Assembly (NCBI RefSeq): GCF_009711445.1
Contig: NZ_SMMC01000211.1
Span: 1 to 58,774 of the forward strand
Source: Curvivirga aplysinae
GTDB taxonomy: Bacteria > Pseudomonadota > Alphaproteobacteria > UBA8366 > Aestuariispiraceae
Direction: 5' to 3'
Length of the DNA stretch: 58,774 nucleotides
Shown here: positions 19,977-28,137 of the stretch, one piece after another
Layout: each line of letters opens with the position of its first letter
Position numbering within the stretch: the stretch's first letter is position 1
Notes under the pieces: model-generated
What the model saw: only the letters and a program-made list of their open reading frames with translations
Database searches by the model: none
Told to the model about the DNA's origin: nothing
Translations under genes and position numbers: made by a program

Positions 19977-20538
19977 TACAGATACGACATTAACGCGTTT
20001 GCCGGCCCGATTGAAGGAAGCAAGACGTGACAAGGGGCTTTCACTGGAAGCTGTTGCGAATTTAAGTGGGGTTTCACGTTCCATGCTCAGTCAGATTGAG
20101 CGCGGGGAAAGTAGCCCTACCATCTCAACATTGTGGAATTTGACCCAGGCTTTACAAATTGATTTTGCGGGCTTACTGGCCGAAAACAAACAATCCGACA
20201 GCATCGAAGTTTTAAAGAATTCCGAAACCCCCAGCATTGATAATATGGGTAATTCCTGTCGCATTCGAATTTTATCTCCACCCGAAGCCGCCGGGGGCCA
20301 CGAGGTCTATGATATCCGGTTTGAAGCTGAAGGCAGTCTTGAAAGTCATCCCCATGTGCAAGGGGCAAAAGAACATCTGACCGTCTTAGAAGGATCCATT
20401 CGGGTTACATCCGGTTCTGCCACTTCAGAATTAAGTCAAGGTGACACCGCCAGATATGCAGGTGATTTGGCCCATTCAATATCTGCGATTAATGGTCCGG
20501 CGCGGATTTTCCTGATCGTGAAAGATGCTGGCACTTAA
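19966..20538 (+). CDS. XRE-family HTH plus cupin transcriptional regulator of threonine degradation
   Basis: 190-aa regulator with an N-terminal helix-turn-helix (about 12-66; LSLEAVANLSGVSRSMLSQIE is the core) and a C-terminal cupin sensor domain (about 110-185). It lies 99 bases upstream of kbl-tdh on the same strand, and such XRE-cupin genes often control adjacent amino-acid catabolic operons. Its own start codon and the kbl promoter share the TCCG(T/C)TAT element, suggesting it binds both. No good Shine-Dalgarno precedes the ATG at 19966, so translation may be leaderless or weak. Confidence 0.87.
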   Translation: MTENTDTTLTRLPARLKEARRDKGLSLEAVANLSGVSRSMLSQIERGESSPTISTLWNLTQALQIDFAGLLAENKQSDSIEVLKNSETPSIDNMGNSCRIRILSPPEAAGGHEVYDIRFEAEGSLESHPHVQGAKEHLTVLEGSIRVTSGSATSELSQGDTARYAGDLAHSISAINGPARIFLIVKDAGT

Positions 20539-20556
20539 AATTCCACCAAACAAGAA

Positions 20557-20605
20557 TTTTATCCGTTATATTGTATTTCTTTTATTGCGGATTTTTATCC
20601 GCTAT
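20557..20605. promoter_or_regulatory. Candidate operator repeats before kbl
   Basis: TTTTATCCGTTAT (20557-20569) and TTTTATCCGCTAT (20593-20605) are near-identical direct repeats 36 bases apart. The second is part of the perfect palindrome GCGGAT-TTTT-ATCCGC (20587-20602). They lie in the 99-base gap between the XRE-cupin gene and kbl and share the core seen at the regulator start. Confidence 0.5.
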
Positions 20606-20637
20606 GTTAGATGTTGATTTCGAGATGGGAGATCAGC

Positions 20638-21825
20638 ATGACAAACACGTTCTATACACATATTGAAGACACACTTATTCAGATCGAAAAAGACGGGCTT
20701 TATAAAACCGAAAGACAGATAACATCGTCCCAATCCGGTCAAATTACAGTAGGCGACAAACAGGTTATTAACTTATGTGCCAATAACTATCTGGGCTTGG
20801 CAAATCATCCTGATCTGATCAAAGCTGCAAAAGATGCGATGGACCCAAAGGGTTTTGGTATGGCGTCAGTGCGATTTATTTGTGGCACACAGGATATCCA
20901 TCGTGAATTAGAACAAAAGCTTGCAAATTTCTTGAACCAAGATGACTCCATCCTTTTCGCTGCATGTTTTGACGCAAATGGCGGTTTATTTGAACCCTTA
21001 CTTGGACCGGAAGATGCAATTGTCTCAGATTCTTTAAATCATGCCTCCATCATCGATGGTATCCGATTATGTAAAGCCAAAAGATATCGTTATGCCAATA
21101 ATGATATGGTCGATCTGGAAGATAAATTAAAACAAGCACGCCAAGAGGGTGCACGTCATATTATGATCGCAACCGATGGCGTTTTCTCCATGGATGGCTA
21201 TCTTGCAAACTTGCCTGCCATCAGAAAACTCGCAGATCAATATGAAGCTGTTTTGATGGTCGATGATTGTCATTCCACAGGTTTTATGGGACCGCGCGGT
21301 GCTGGAACCGCAGATCATTTCGGCGTGAATGTTGATATTGTGACAGGCACCTTGGGTAAAGCTTTAGGCGGCGGTATTGGTGGATATATTGCAGGCCCAC
21401 AACCTGTTATCGATCTATTGAGACAACGGGCGCGACCTTATTTATTTTCAAATTCCCTACCCCCATCAATCGTGGCTGCGGGATTGGAAGCGATCAAATT
21501 AATTGAAAATGGATCGGACCTTCGTCAGCGACTATTTGACAACACATCTTATTGGCGACAAGGGTTAACCGAACTTGGTTTTGAATTGCTTGATGGGGAT
21601 CATCCGATCGTCCCCGTGATGTTGGGTGATGCAAAATTGTCCCAACAAATGGCGAATAAATTGTTTGATGAAGGCGTTTATGTAACCGGCTTCTTCTTTC
21701 CAGTGGTGCCACATGGCAAAGCACGGATCAGAACACAGATGAATGCCGCCCTAACAAAAGATGATCTGGATACTGCCCTAACCGCTTTTAGTAAGGTTGG
21801 TAAAGAATTGGGGATTATATCATGA
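20638..21825 (+). CDS. kbl: Glycine C-acetyltransferase (2-amino-3-ketobutyrate CoA ligase)
   Basis: PLP enzyme of the alpha-oxoamine synthase family that cleaves 2-amino-3-oxobutyrate with CoA to glycine and acetyl-CoA, the second step of the threonine dehydrogenase pathway. The protein is 395 aa from the ATG at 20638, preceded by GGGAGA. PLP lysine is Lys241 in [22 protein letters not shown] (about 46-57), [10 protein letters not shown] and the C-terminal arginine segment [10 protein letters not shown] are all present. The stop overlaps the tdh start (ATGA). Confidence 0.96.
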   Translation: MTNTFYTHIEDTLIQIEKDGLYKTERQITSSQSGQITVGDKQVINLCANNYLGLANHPDLIKAAKDAMDPKGFGMASVRFICGTQDIHRELEQKLANFLNQDDSILFAACFDANGGLFEPLLGPEDAIVSDSLNHASIIDGIRLCKAKRYRYANNDMVDLEDKLKQARQEGARHIMIATDGVFSMDGYLANLPAIRKLADQYEAVLMVDDCHSTGFMGPRGAGTADHFGVNVDIVTGTLGKALGGGIGGYIAGPQPVIDLLRQRARPYLFSNSLPPSIVAAGLEAIKLIENGSDLRQRLFDNTSYWRQGLTELGFELLDGDHPIVPVMLGDAKLSQQMANKLFDEGVYVTGFFFPVVPHGKARIRTQMNAALTKDDLDTALTAFSKVGKELGIIS

Positions 21826-22862
21826 GCCATAGAATGAAAGCTCTTGAAAAATCCAAACCGGAAGAAGGCTTATGGATGATTGAGGCACCAATACCAATCA
21901 TTGAACCCCATGAAGTTTTAATTCGTATCCATAAAACCGCGATTTGCGGCACAGATATTCATATCTGGAACTGGGATTCTTGGGCCGCAGATACCGTCCC
22001 CTATCCGATGATTACCGGACATGAATTTGCGGGTGAGATCGTGGAATTGGGATCAGATGTAACAGGTTTGGAAATCGGACAAAGATGTTCCGGCGAAGGT
22101 CATCTGATTGGTACAGACAGCCGTCAAAGCCGTTCCGGTAAATTCCACCTTGATCCCGGCACACGTGGGATCGGCGTGAATGAACAAGGTGCCTTTGCAG
22201 AATATCTAAAAATCCCTGCCTTTAATGTTATTCCTCTGCCGGATGATATTCCTGATGATATTGGCGCCATCCTTGATCCACTGGGGAATGCGGTACATAC
22301 AGCTTTAAGCTTTGATTTGCTTGGGGAAGATGTATTGATTACTGGTGCAGGCCCTATTGGCATTATGGCCGCGGCCGTGGCACGGCATGCCGGTGCCAGA
22401 AATGTTGCCATCACAGATATCAATCCACATCGACTGGAACTGGCGCAACATGTTGTCCCATCTGTAAGGACTGTCAATGTGGCGGAAGAAGAATTGAAAG
22501 ATGTGATGACAGAACTTGGCCTGAAAGAAGGTTTTGATGTGGGCCTTGAAATGTCAGGCAATCAAAAGGCGCTTGATCAGATGGTGGATGTGTTAGTGAT
22601 GGGTGGCAAAATTGCCCTTTTAGGTATCCCCCCTGGGGAATCTCCGGTTGACTGGTCACGTATTGTATTTAAGGCCATCACCATCAAAGGCGTTTATGGT
22701 CGTGAGATGTTTGAAACCTGGTATAAAATGATTGCCATGTTGCAAAATGGCCTGGATGTCAGCCATGTTATCACCCATCGTTTAAATGTGAATGATTTCA
22801 AAGAAGGTTTCACCACGATGAAATCCGGACATTCAGGCAAAGTCATTCTTGACTGGACGTAG
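21822..22862 (+). CDS. tdh: L-threonine 3-dehydrogenase, structural-zinc cysteines missing
   Basis: Oxidises L-threonine to 2-amino-3-oxobutyrate with NAD+, coupled to Kbl. The 346-aa medium-chain dehydrogenase shows catalytic zinc ligands Cys42 (AICGTDIH) and His67-Glu68 (GHEF), a Rossmann glycine motif [10 protein letters not shown] near 169-178 and the TDH-specific [10 protein letters not shown] near 294-303. The four cysteines that bind the structural zinc in E. coli Tdh are replaced (about Thr98, Ser100, Ser103, Asp111) although neighbouring residues align well. Translationally coupled to kbl by a 4-base overlap. Confidence 0.94.
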   Translation: MSHRMKALEKSKPEEGLWMIEAPIPIIEPHEVLIRIHKTAICGTDIHIWNWDSWAADTVPYPMITGHEFAGEIVELGSDVTGLEIGQRCSGEGHLIGTDSRQSRSGKFHLDPGTRGIGVNEQGAFAEYLKIPAFNVIPLPDDIPDDIGAILDPLGNAVHTALSFDLLGEDVLITGAGPIGIMAAAVARHAGARNVAITDINPHRLELAQHVVPSVRTVNVAEEELKDVMTELGLKEGFDVGLEMSGNQKALDQMVDVLVMGGKIALLGIPPGESPVDWSRIVFKAITIKGVYGREMFETWYKMIAMLQNGLDVSHVITHRLNVNDFKEGFTTMKSGHSGKVILDWT

Positions 22863-22871
22863 ACATAAAAG

Positions 22872-22922
22872 AAGGCAGAAGCATCATTCTTGAATATATA
22901 TTCGAGATAGTGCTTCTGCCTT
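22872..22922. terminator. Bidirectional hairpin between tdh and the DUF4198 gene
   Basis: AAGGCAGAAGCA (22872-22883) pairs with TGCTTCTGCCTT (22911-22922), with an inner palindrome GAATATATATTC. It sits between two convergent genes and likely ends both transcripts. The U-tracts are short. Confidence 0.65.
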
Positions 22923-22971
22923 AATATACTCTGATGCTAGACAATTTTCAGAGTGAATATGTAAAGGGCAA

Positions 22972-23739
22972 TTATTTCATATCTTCTGCTTTAACCCAGA
23001 TTAAAGCCCCTTTTTCGATGACATAATCTTTGCCATCTTCAGCTTTCAATGTTTCGCCATCTTCGATCAATGCCGCAAATCCCCACCAGCCAGACTTTGG
23101 CATGTTATAGGAAAATACTCCATTGGCATCTGCTTTGATCACCTGAGTGATAAAGCTGTCATTTGGTGCTTTAACATTGTCTTCGTTTTTATGTTCTACT
23201 TCGATTTCCGCAAAAGGCACAGGCTTGCCATCTTGTAAGACAATGCCACGGAACGCATTATTGGTCCAAAGGCCGTAAGGGCGACTTAAGGGTTGAATTT
23301 CAACAGGCAATCCAACCAATTCATCCCAAGCATCACCGCCACCATTTGTCACGACTGTCTTTGTATAATGGACGATAAATTTACTTTCAGCAGGCTCAAA
23401 ATAAGGGACTGGCTCCACATAAAAAGTGTAGTCACCCATACGCTTTAACTTTTGGCTTGCATGCCATTTCAAATTCTCAAAACCAGATACCTGATCAAGT
23501 TCTGATAAAAGGTCTGTTTTCTGGCCTTTATGCATTACCCCAAAAGATTTTGGGCGTTCCATCTTCATCAAAGGCCCATTTTCAAATGGATGTGTGAAGG
23601 TCATTTCAAGGGACACTTCTTTTCCATTGTCACCACCAAGAACATTTTTATCCGCTGTAATCTCCACAAAATGCGCAGATGCAGAATAACTCACAAGGGA
23701 AAAAGCCAAACCAAATGCAATTGACGCGATATTCTTCAT
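22972..23739 (-). CDS. DUF4198 periplasmic protein, NikK-like (nickel/cobalt uptake)
   Basis: 255-aa exported protein with a clear signal peptide (about 1-22, ending ASA-HF) and a DUF4198 beta-sandwich. DUF4198 proteins linked to nikR or nikMNQO genes are proposed NikK components that help nickel uptake. The mature N-terminus begins with His, and the body is rich in acidic residues. It is divergent from nikR with a 124-base promoter region. No transporter subunit is in the window, so its partner must be elsewhere or it acts alone. Function is inferred from family and neighbour. Confidence 0.75.
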   Translation of the reverse strand: MKNIASIAFGLAFSLVSYSASAHFVEITADKNVLGGDNGKEVSLEMTFTHPFENGPLMKMERPKSFGVMHKGQKTDLLSELDQVSGFENLKWHASQKLKRMGDYTFYVEPVPYFEPAESKFIVHYTKTVVTNGGGDAWDELVGLPVEIQPLSRPYGLWTNNAFRGIVLQDGKPVPFAEIEVEHKNEDNVKAPNDSFITQVIKADANGVFSYNMPKSGWWGFAALIEDGETLKAEDGKDYVIEKGALIWVKAEDMK

Positions 23740-23757
23740 AATATTAAATCCTAAAGT

Positions 23758-23813
23758 TCATACTTTTTTCGTAAAAATCATACTCGTTTATACTTGTCAA
23801 TCCAGTTGTATGA
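23758..23813. promoter_or_regulatory. Phased repeats in the nikR divergent promoter
   Basis: TCATACT occurs at 23758 and 23778 and TTATACT at 23788, spaced 20 and 10 bases, i.e. on the same helix face. A GTATGA, the reverse complement of TCATAC, is at 23808-23813. GTATGA/TCATAC is the known E. coli NikR half-site, but the canonical order and N16 spacing are not met here. Confidence 0.45.
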
Positions 23814-23863
23814 TAATTATATGAAAATTATGAAAAAATTACGGTGATCGGGAGAGAAGAAAA

Positions 23864-24271
23864 ATGGAAAGAATTACGATATCGTTGGATGATGACCTGT
23901 TGGAGAAGTTCGATCTCTATATTCAGGATAAGGGTTACACCAATCGATCCGAAGGTTTCCGGGATGCAATCCGACATCTCTTATCTCATTCCGATGAATT
24001 GGAACCCCAAGACGAAGAATGCATTGGCTGCGTCAGTTATGTGTATGATCATAAAGAACGTATGCTGTCGTCTAAACTGGTTGAAACACAGCATCACCAC
24101 CATGGCATCCAGACAGCAACATTGCATCTTCATGTAGATGAAAGTAATTGCTTTGAAGCCACCGTATTACGAGGCAAAACATCCGAAGTTAAGGCAATGG
24201 CGGATCAAGTTACGTCCCAGACAGGTGTCAAAAATGGGCACCTGCATTTGGTGCCCATTAAACCAATTTGA
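23864..24271 (+). CDS. nikR: Nickel-responsive transcriptional regulator NikR
   Basis: Ribbon-helix-helix repressor with a C-terminal ACT-like nickel domain, 135 aa. The DNA-binding part is RITISLDDDLLEKFDLYI (about 3-20), and the high-affinity nickel ligands His77, His88, His90 and Cys96 line up with E. coli His76, His87, His89 and Cys95. It is divergent from the DUF4198 gene, its likely target. GGAGAGAAG precedes the ATG. Confidence 0.95.
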   Translation: MERITISLDDDLLEKFDLYIQDKGYTNRSEGFRDAIRHLLSHSDELEPQDEECIGCVSYVYDHKERMLSSKLVETQHHHHGIQTATLHLHVDESNCFEATVLRGKTSEVKAMADQVTSQTGVKNGHLHLVPIKPI

Positions 24272-24284
24272 TTTTCAGCCTGCT

Positions 24285-24578
24285 TTATTGTGGTGGCGTC
24301 AGGATTTGTACAGTCCAGTCACCTGACCCAACACGTAAGGCATGAATAGATTGCAGGTCAGGATCTTGCCGCCAGTTTCTGGCATCTTCCAAAGTTGGAA
24401 ATTCAAGAATAACTGAGGCCTCATATGTTTCAGGTTGGCCTTCCAGCACTTCTACCTTTGGTGTGGAGACTAATAATTTTCCATGATGCTTTTTTAATGG
24501 AATAGGGGCTTTTTCCCGATATTTAGCCAAAGCTTCCTGATCCAGATTACGGCCAAAGGCCAGACAATAAATAGACAT
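24285..24578 (-). CDS. DUF1330 domain protein
   Basis: 97-aa ferredoxin-like-fold protein of the DUF1330 family, recognisable by GKLLVSTPKVEVLEG (about 34-48) and the FPTLEDARNWRQDPDLQ segment (about 60-76). No enzymatic role is established for the family. It is divergent from a LysR gene with a LysR-type box between them, so it is probably regulated by that protein. Confidence 0.8.
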   Translation of the reverse strand: MSIYCLAFGRNLDQEALAKYREKAPIPLKKHHGKLLVSTPKVEVLEGQPETYEASVILEFPTLEDARNWRQDPDLQSIHALRVGSGDWTVQILTPPQ

Positions 24579-24647
24579 TCAATTTCCTTTCTTTGATGAA
24601 TTCCTTGCAAAGATAGGTATGATTAATCCGTGCGAAAATTATTGATA

Positions 24648-24668
24648 TTTGCAAATCTAATGTGCAAA
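24648..24668. promoter_or_regulatory. LysR-type box between the DUF1330 and LysR genes
   Basis: TTTGC-N11-GCAAA fits the LysR T-N11-A rule and lies just before the LysR start chosen at 24678. Related TTGCAAA and TGCGAAAA sequences occur at about 24605 and 24631. Confidence 0.45.
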
Positions 24669-24677
24669 AATGTCAAT

Positions 24678-25547
24678 ATGAAAGATTGGGATGATTTAAA
24701 ATTTATATTGGCTATTTATCGCAGTGGTGGGTTAAGCGCCGCAGCACGCGATCTTGGCGTCAACCATGCCACGGTTTCCCGTCGCCTAACGGCTTTTGAA
24801 GCGCGAAAATCTTTACGTCTGTTTGACCGTTTTTCAGATGGTATGAAACCAACCTCAACAGGTTTGAAAGTGATTGAAGCCGCCCAACAGATGGAACAAC
24901 ATTATCATGCCATTGATTTGGAATTAACAGCGCAAACAGATGATCTATCCGGCCCCTTGAAACTGGCCGTACCCCAACTGATCCTCAAATTTTCATTGCT
25001 GGATATTCTTACTGAATTCAAAGAGAAATACCCGCAAATAGACCTTCAAATCATTGCCACAAATGAAGCCAATATTCACAGAAGAGAAGCCGATGTAACC
25101 ATCTGCGGAACAGATAAGCCGGAAAACAGTCTATGGGGACGCAAATTGCTCAGCCAGAAGCGAGGTTTCTATGGATCATCAGATTATCTGAAAAACCGAA
25201 ATCCCGAAGCCCCTTTAAAGCTGGTGAATTTTATCTGGTATGGGGATAAAGTATTGCCCCAAATTAAAACCCATTACCCCAATGCAGAAATCATTGCCAA
25301 ATTCGATGATATGGTGGCCGCCTTAAGTGCCATTGAAAATGGCATGGGTGTCGGGCGCATCCCCTGTATTATTGGGGAAAACGCCCCAAACCTGATCCGA
25401 TTATCCAAAACAGATTTGGAAGATTACTCTGATCTATGGTTGTTAACCCATCCGGATTTACGCAAAACACCTAAAATCAAAACCTTTATGGATTTCGTTG
25501 GCCCTGCATTAATCAAGAAAAAGAATATATTTATGGGAATGATCTAG
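24678..25547 (+). CDS. LysR-family transcriptional regulator
   Basis: 289-aa LysR regulator. The N-terminal HTH (about 3-62; SAAARDLGVNHATVSRRLTAFE core) is followed by an effector-binding domain. ATG 24678 is chosen because LysR proteins usually start within a few residues of the WDDLKF helix, and because the longer reading would place the coding region over the TTTGC-N11-GCAAA box. Likely controls itself and the divergent DUF1330 gene. Effector unknown. Confidence 0.85.
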   Translation: MKDWDDLKFILAIYRSGGLSAAARDLGVNHATVSRRLTAFEARKSLRLFDRFSDGMKPTSTGLKVIEAAQQMEQHYHAIDLELTAQTDDLSGPLKLAVPQLILKFSLLDILTEFKEKYPQIDLQIIATNEANIHRREADVTICGTDKPENSLWGRKLLSQKRGFYGSSDYLKNRNPEAPLKLVNFIWYGDKVLPQIKTHYPNAEIIAKFDDMVAALSAIENGMGVGRIPCIIGENAPNLIRLSKTDLEDYSDLWLLTHPDLRKTPKIKTFMDFVGPALIKKKNIFMGMI

Positions 25548-25554
25548 AACGCAT

Positions 25555-26023
25555 TTATTCTATCTCTTTTAAATGACGCTTCACCCAAGCCATCTCAAAA
25601 AGATCGCCTTTCCAACGATACATAAATATCGGCGCAAGAATAGCTGCAACAAAAGGCTGCGCAGAAATTGGAATGAATCTTTTAACCTCGTTTATATCTG
25701 TTAGAGCAACAAACCCAACCAAAACACTATAGGAAACAGCATATGTAATAGATATAATTAACAACGCATTTTTTAGATGATAAGAATTACGTTTCGCATA
25801 TCTCATCCTCAAAAAAAAGACTGATGGGAATTTGTAGGAATAATATTCGGGTGAGGAAAAAAGGTATTAATAATAAAGCAACGACTGGATAATCGCTGAA
25901 TTTACCAGGTAAACCGACAAGCAGTACAGCCGAGCTAAACATCAGAATATAAAGTAAAACAAACTCGATACCCCATTCCAGAAACAGTAGTTTCAAATAT
26001 CTTGGTAATACCAATTTACGCAT
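25555..26023 (-). pseudogene. Frameshifted small membrane protein, paralogue of the upstream gene
   Basis: Two overlapping reading frames (26023 down to 25787, and 25812 down to 25555) together rebuild one 155-aa membrane protein when a single T is removed from the 8-T run (plus strand A8, 25811-25818). The repaired reading gives ISLFLRMRYAKR, which aligns with LSLYLRIRAAKS in the 157-aa gene just upstream, and TRILFLQIPISL aligns with TRLVYLQIPLSL. About four hydrophobic segments. The start overlaps the upstream stop by 8 bases with GGGGGA as ribosome binding site. The break may be a real mutation, phase variation, frameshifting or a read error. No family recognised. Confidence 0.72.
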
Positions 26024-26489
26024 CTTTTCCCCCTAACTTACGAGACTTAGCCCAAGTCACCTCAAAAAGTTCTCCCTTTAGTTTATAGGTAATATAAGGA
26101 GTAAGCATGGCACCTAAAAATTGACTTATATTCACAATAAAGTCACTTTCTAAATATCTGAGCAAACTAATACCGTCCCACTTCATTCCAGCTAAAAAGA
26201 TAAAATAAGATGCACAGTAAATAGATATTATAATCTTATAGGCATTTTTAAGCGTATAATCCCGACTTTTGGCTGCCCTGATACGCAAATATAGGCTTAG
26301 AGGAATCTGAAGATAAACTAAGCGGGTGATCATACCTACTATTGCAATGAACATTGCCGCCCCTAAACCCCAGTTACTGTCATAAAATACATTTTGTATA
26401 ATCATGAAAGATGCCCCAAATATTGAGCATAAACAAAATTCAAAAAGCAGCTCATAAGCAATTTGATATCCTAGCTTTGTCGGTTGCAT
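26016..26489 (-). CDS. Small four-helix membrane protein of unknown function
   Basis: 157-aa hydrophobic protein with about four membrane segments (roughly 8-32, 40-66, 84-102, 118-136) and a charged C-terminus (LFEVTWAKSRKLGGKDA). A tandem paralogue follows on the same strand, overlapping by 8 bases. It is 21 bases after the unknown 481-aa gene with a strong GGGAGGAAG site, so the three form one operon. I recognise no family. Duplicated small membrane proteins after a large soluble protein can be immunity proteins or membrane anchors, but no motif decides this. Confidence 0.7.
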   Translation of the reverse strand: MQPTKLGYQIAYELLFEFCLCSIFGASFMIIQNVFYDSNWGLGAAMFIAIVGMITRLVYLQIPLSLYLRIRAAKSRDYTLKNAYKIIISIYCASYFIFLAGMKWDGISLLRYLESDFIVNISQFLGAMLTPYITYKLKGELFEVTWAKSRKLGGKDA

Positions 26490-26510
26490 TTCTTCCTCCC
26501 AAAACCTTAC

Positions 26511-27956
26511 TTATCTTTCTTGACTTTTATAAAGTTGATCCACCATTGTCTTCCCTAATTTAATTCGATCACGAAGATTGCTCATATCATAATCATCTTG
26601 CGGAAAAACGCTCCTATGTGCCTCAGCAACTGCCTGATTTACAAAGGAATTATGAAGATAATTTTCCCAAAAATTATTTAAATTACTTAACCTTGCATAT
26701 ATTTTATCTTCATCAACTTCAGGGTTATTTTTAAAATATAAATCACTTAACTCCTCTACCTTGCGTTGCTCTAATTCCACAAGGGCATAATCCAGTTCTT
26801 TACCTCTTAATCCTTCCAATCCTTTAATTTCTTGGCCATGATAGAGGGATTGAAAAGTTTGGTAATTCATTTTGGCCAGTTCATGATGTACAAATTGCAG
26901 ATAATCTTCTTCGTCATCATTAACCATCCCATAGTTCCATTTATCTTCTGCAGCATAACCAAGTGCATTTTCAGAGGTAACTTCGGCAGCTGCTTTAAAC
27001 CATTTGGATTTTATCGCCCCTTCCTTATTATTAAGCGCTATATGCATTTTCCCATAATTTTCACTATTCTCCAAAATTGTCTCGCCTGGTTCGATCGGGA
27101 TTTCTAAAAGTTTTTTCTGTCCCTTTTCTTTATATGAAAGGATCAAAGGCTTTTTTTCACGCTTTTGGGTATCGTAAGGAATTTGAGATATGTTTGGCCC
27201 TTCCAGATCATATCGAACCTTTGAATCTGCATTTTTTTTCAACACATCCGCATATTTTTGCAGGATAGGCCCTGTAATACCGCTTAATTTGTGGGCAATT
27301 TCCGGATCGGCCCGATAAACTCTTTTATTCAAATCATTTAAAACGACTTCTCCCCCATTGGGATCATCCTGCATCATCCGATGAAATAAGTCTGGCAACC
27401 CGTTCGTTTCCGATGACTTCGTGACCAAGGTATTTTTCAGACTTTCATTTTCCTGCTTTGCCGCCTCACTAATTTGTGGGGGAAACTGGCTTGCCGTTGG
27501 CTTTGACATAGGACCTGTCTGGCCTTGATGAACTTCTTTGGTCAGCTGCGTAGGCGCAAATTTCGCAACAGGTCGTTTTATGGGTGCCTTTTTGAAGGAT
27601 TGTGGACGTTCTTGAAATTCAGCCCTATCAAGAGTTGGCTTGGCTTTTGGTGCCTTAAACAAAGAATCCCCATCTATGGCTTCATCTTTCAACTCAACCA
27701 TATTTGATCTCTTTTTGTTCTCTTCATTATTTACAGAAAGAGCTGTATTGAGCAAGGGTTTTTGATCCATATCCAAAGGGGCAAAAGTATCTACACTTTC
27801 ATCATATCCATCTATCTCTGTGTCTTGTGACACATCATCGTCAAAATTGTTTTCTAACAAATTTGTAGGCTTAAGGGTCTGTATACCACCCATACCACCT
27901 GATTTTTTATCCATTTGTGACGATTGTGCATCCGTACCATCTGAGATACCGCCCAT
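26511..27956 (-). CDS. Unknown low-complexity protein, paralogue of the gene at 47977-50022
   Basis: 481 aa from the ATG at 27956, chosen for AAGGAG seven bases upstream; a longer in-frame extension has no such site. The N-terminus starts MGGI and is Ser/Asp/Lys/Pro-rich and probably disordered (about 1-160). Residues about 162-227 form a conserved module shared with the 681-aa protein (NxLVTKSxExNG, MxxDDPxxG, DLxxxV, DPxxAxxLS). The remainder is charged and probably helical. No signal peptide, membrane helix or catalytic motif seen. Leads the operon with two membrane proteins. No known family recognised. Confidence 0.7.
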   Translation of the reverse strand: MGGISDGTDAQSSQMDKKSGGMGGIQTLKPTNLLENNFDDDVSQDTEIDGYDESVDTFAPLDMDQKPLLNTALSVNNEENKKRSNMVELKDEAIDGDSLFKAPKAKPTLDRAEFQERPQSFKKAPIKRPVAKFAPTQLTKEVHQGQTGPMSKPTASQFPPQISEAAKQENESLKNTLVTKSSETNGLPDLFHRMMQDDPNGGEVVLNDLNKRVYRADPEIAHKLSGITGPILQKYADVLKKNADSKVRYDLEGPNISQIPYDTQKREKKPLILSYKEKGQKKLLEIPIEPGETILENSENYGKMHIALNNKEGAIKSKWFKAAAEVTSENALGYAAEDKWNYGMVNDDEEDYLQFVHHELAKMNYQTFQSLYHGQEIKGLEGLRGKELDYALVELEQRKVEELSDLYFKNNPEVDEDKIYARLSNLNNFWENYLHNSFVNQAVAEAHRSVFPQDDYDMSNLRDRIKLGKTMVDQLYKSQER

Positions 27957-28004
27957 ATTTTGCTCCTTAATAAAATTACAGAAATCCGAATTTAAAACGA
28001 GATC

Positions 28005-28032
28005 AATATAGGAACAAAACTTCAATTGTCAA
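28005..28032 (-). promoter_or_regulatory. Sigma-70-type promoter of the unknown operon
   Basis: On the minus strand TTGACA (28032-28027) and TATATT (28010-28005) are separated by 16 bases. The spacer contains TTTTGTTC, which also occurs in the promoter region of the paralogous gene at 50056-50086. Confidence 0.6.
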
Positions 28033-28082
28033 TAAAAAAGAACATAAAGTGATCATTTCTGTATATTATGAGTTATTGAATC

Positions 28083-28112
28083 AAAAAAAGGACGCCTGAT
28101 AAGGCGCCCTTT
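28083..28112 (-). terminator. Intrinsic terminator of the acid phosphatase gene
   Basis: Minus-strand RNA forms AAAGGGCGCCU-UAUC-AGGCGUCCUUU followed by U residues. The one imperfect pair is a G-U wobble on this strand only, which fixes the orientation. Confidence 0.8.
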
Positions 28113-28137
28113 CTTTATCTGATTTTAAGCGTAAAAC

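Noticed and set aside
28005-28045. LexA (SOS) boxes near the unknown genes
   Set aside because: GTTC elements occur, but none has the GTTC-N7-GTTC spacing of alphaproteobacterial LexA sites.
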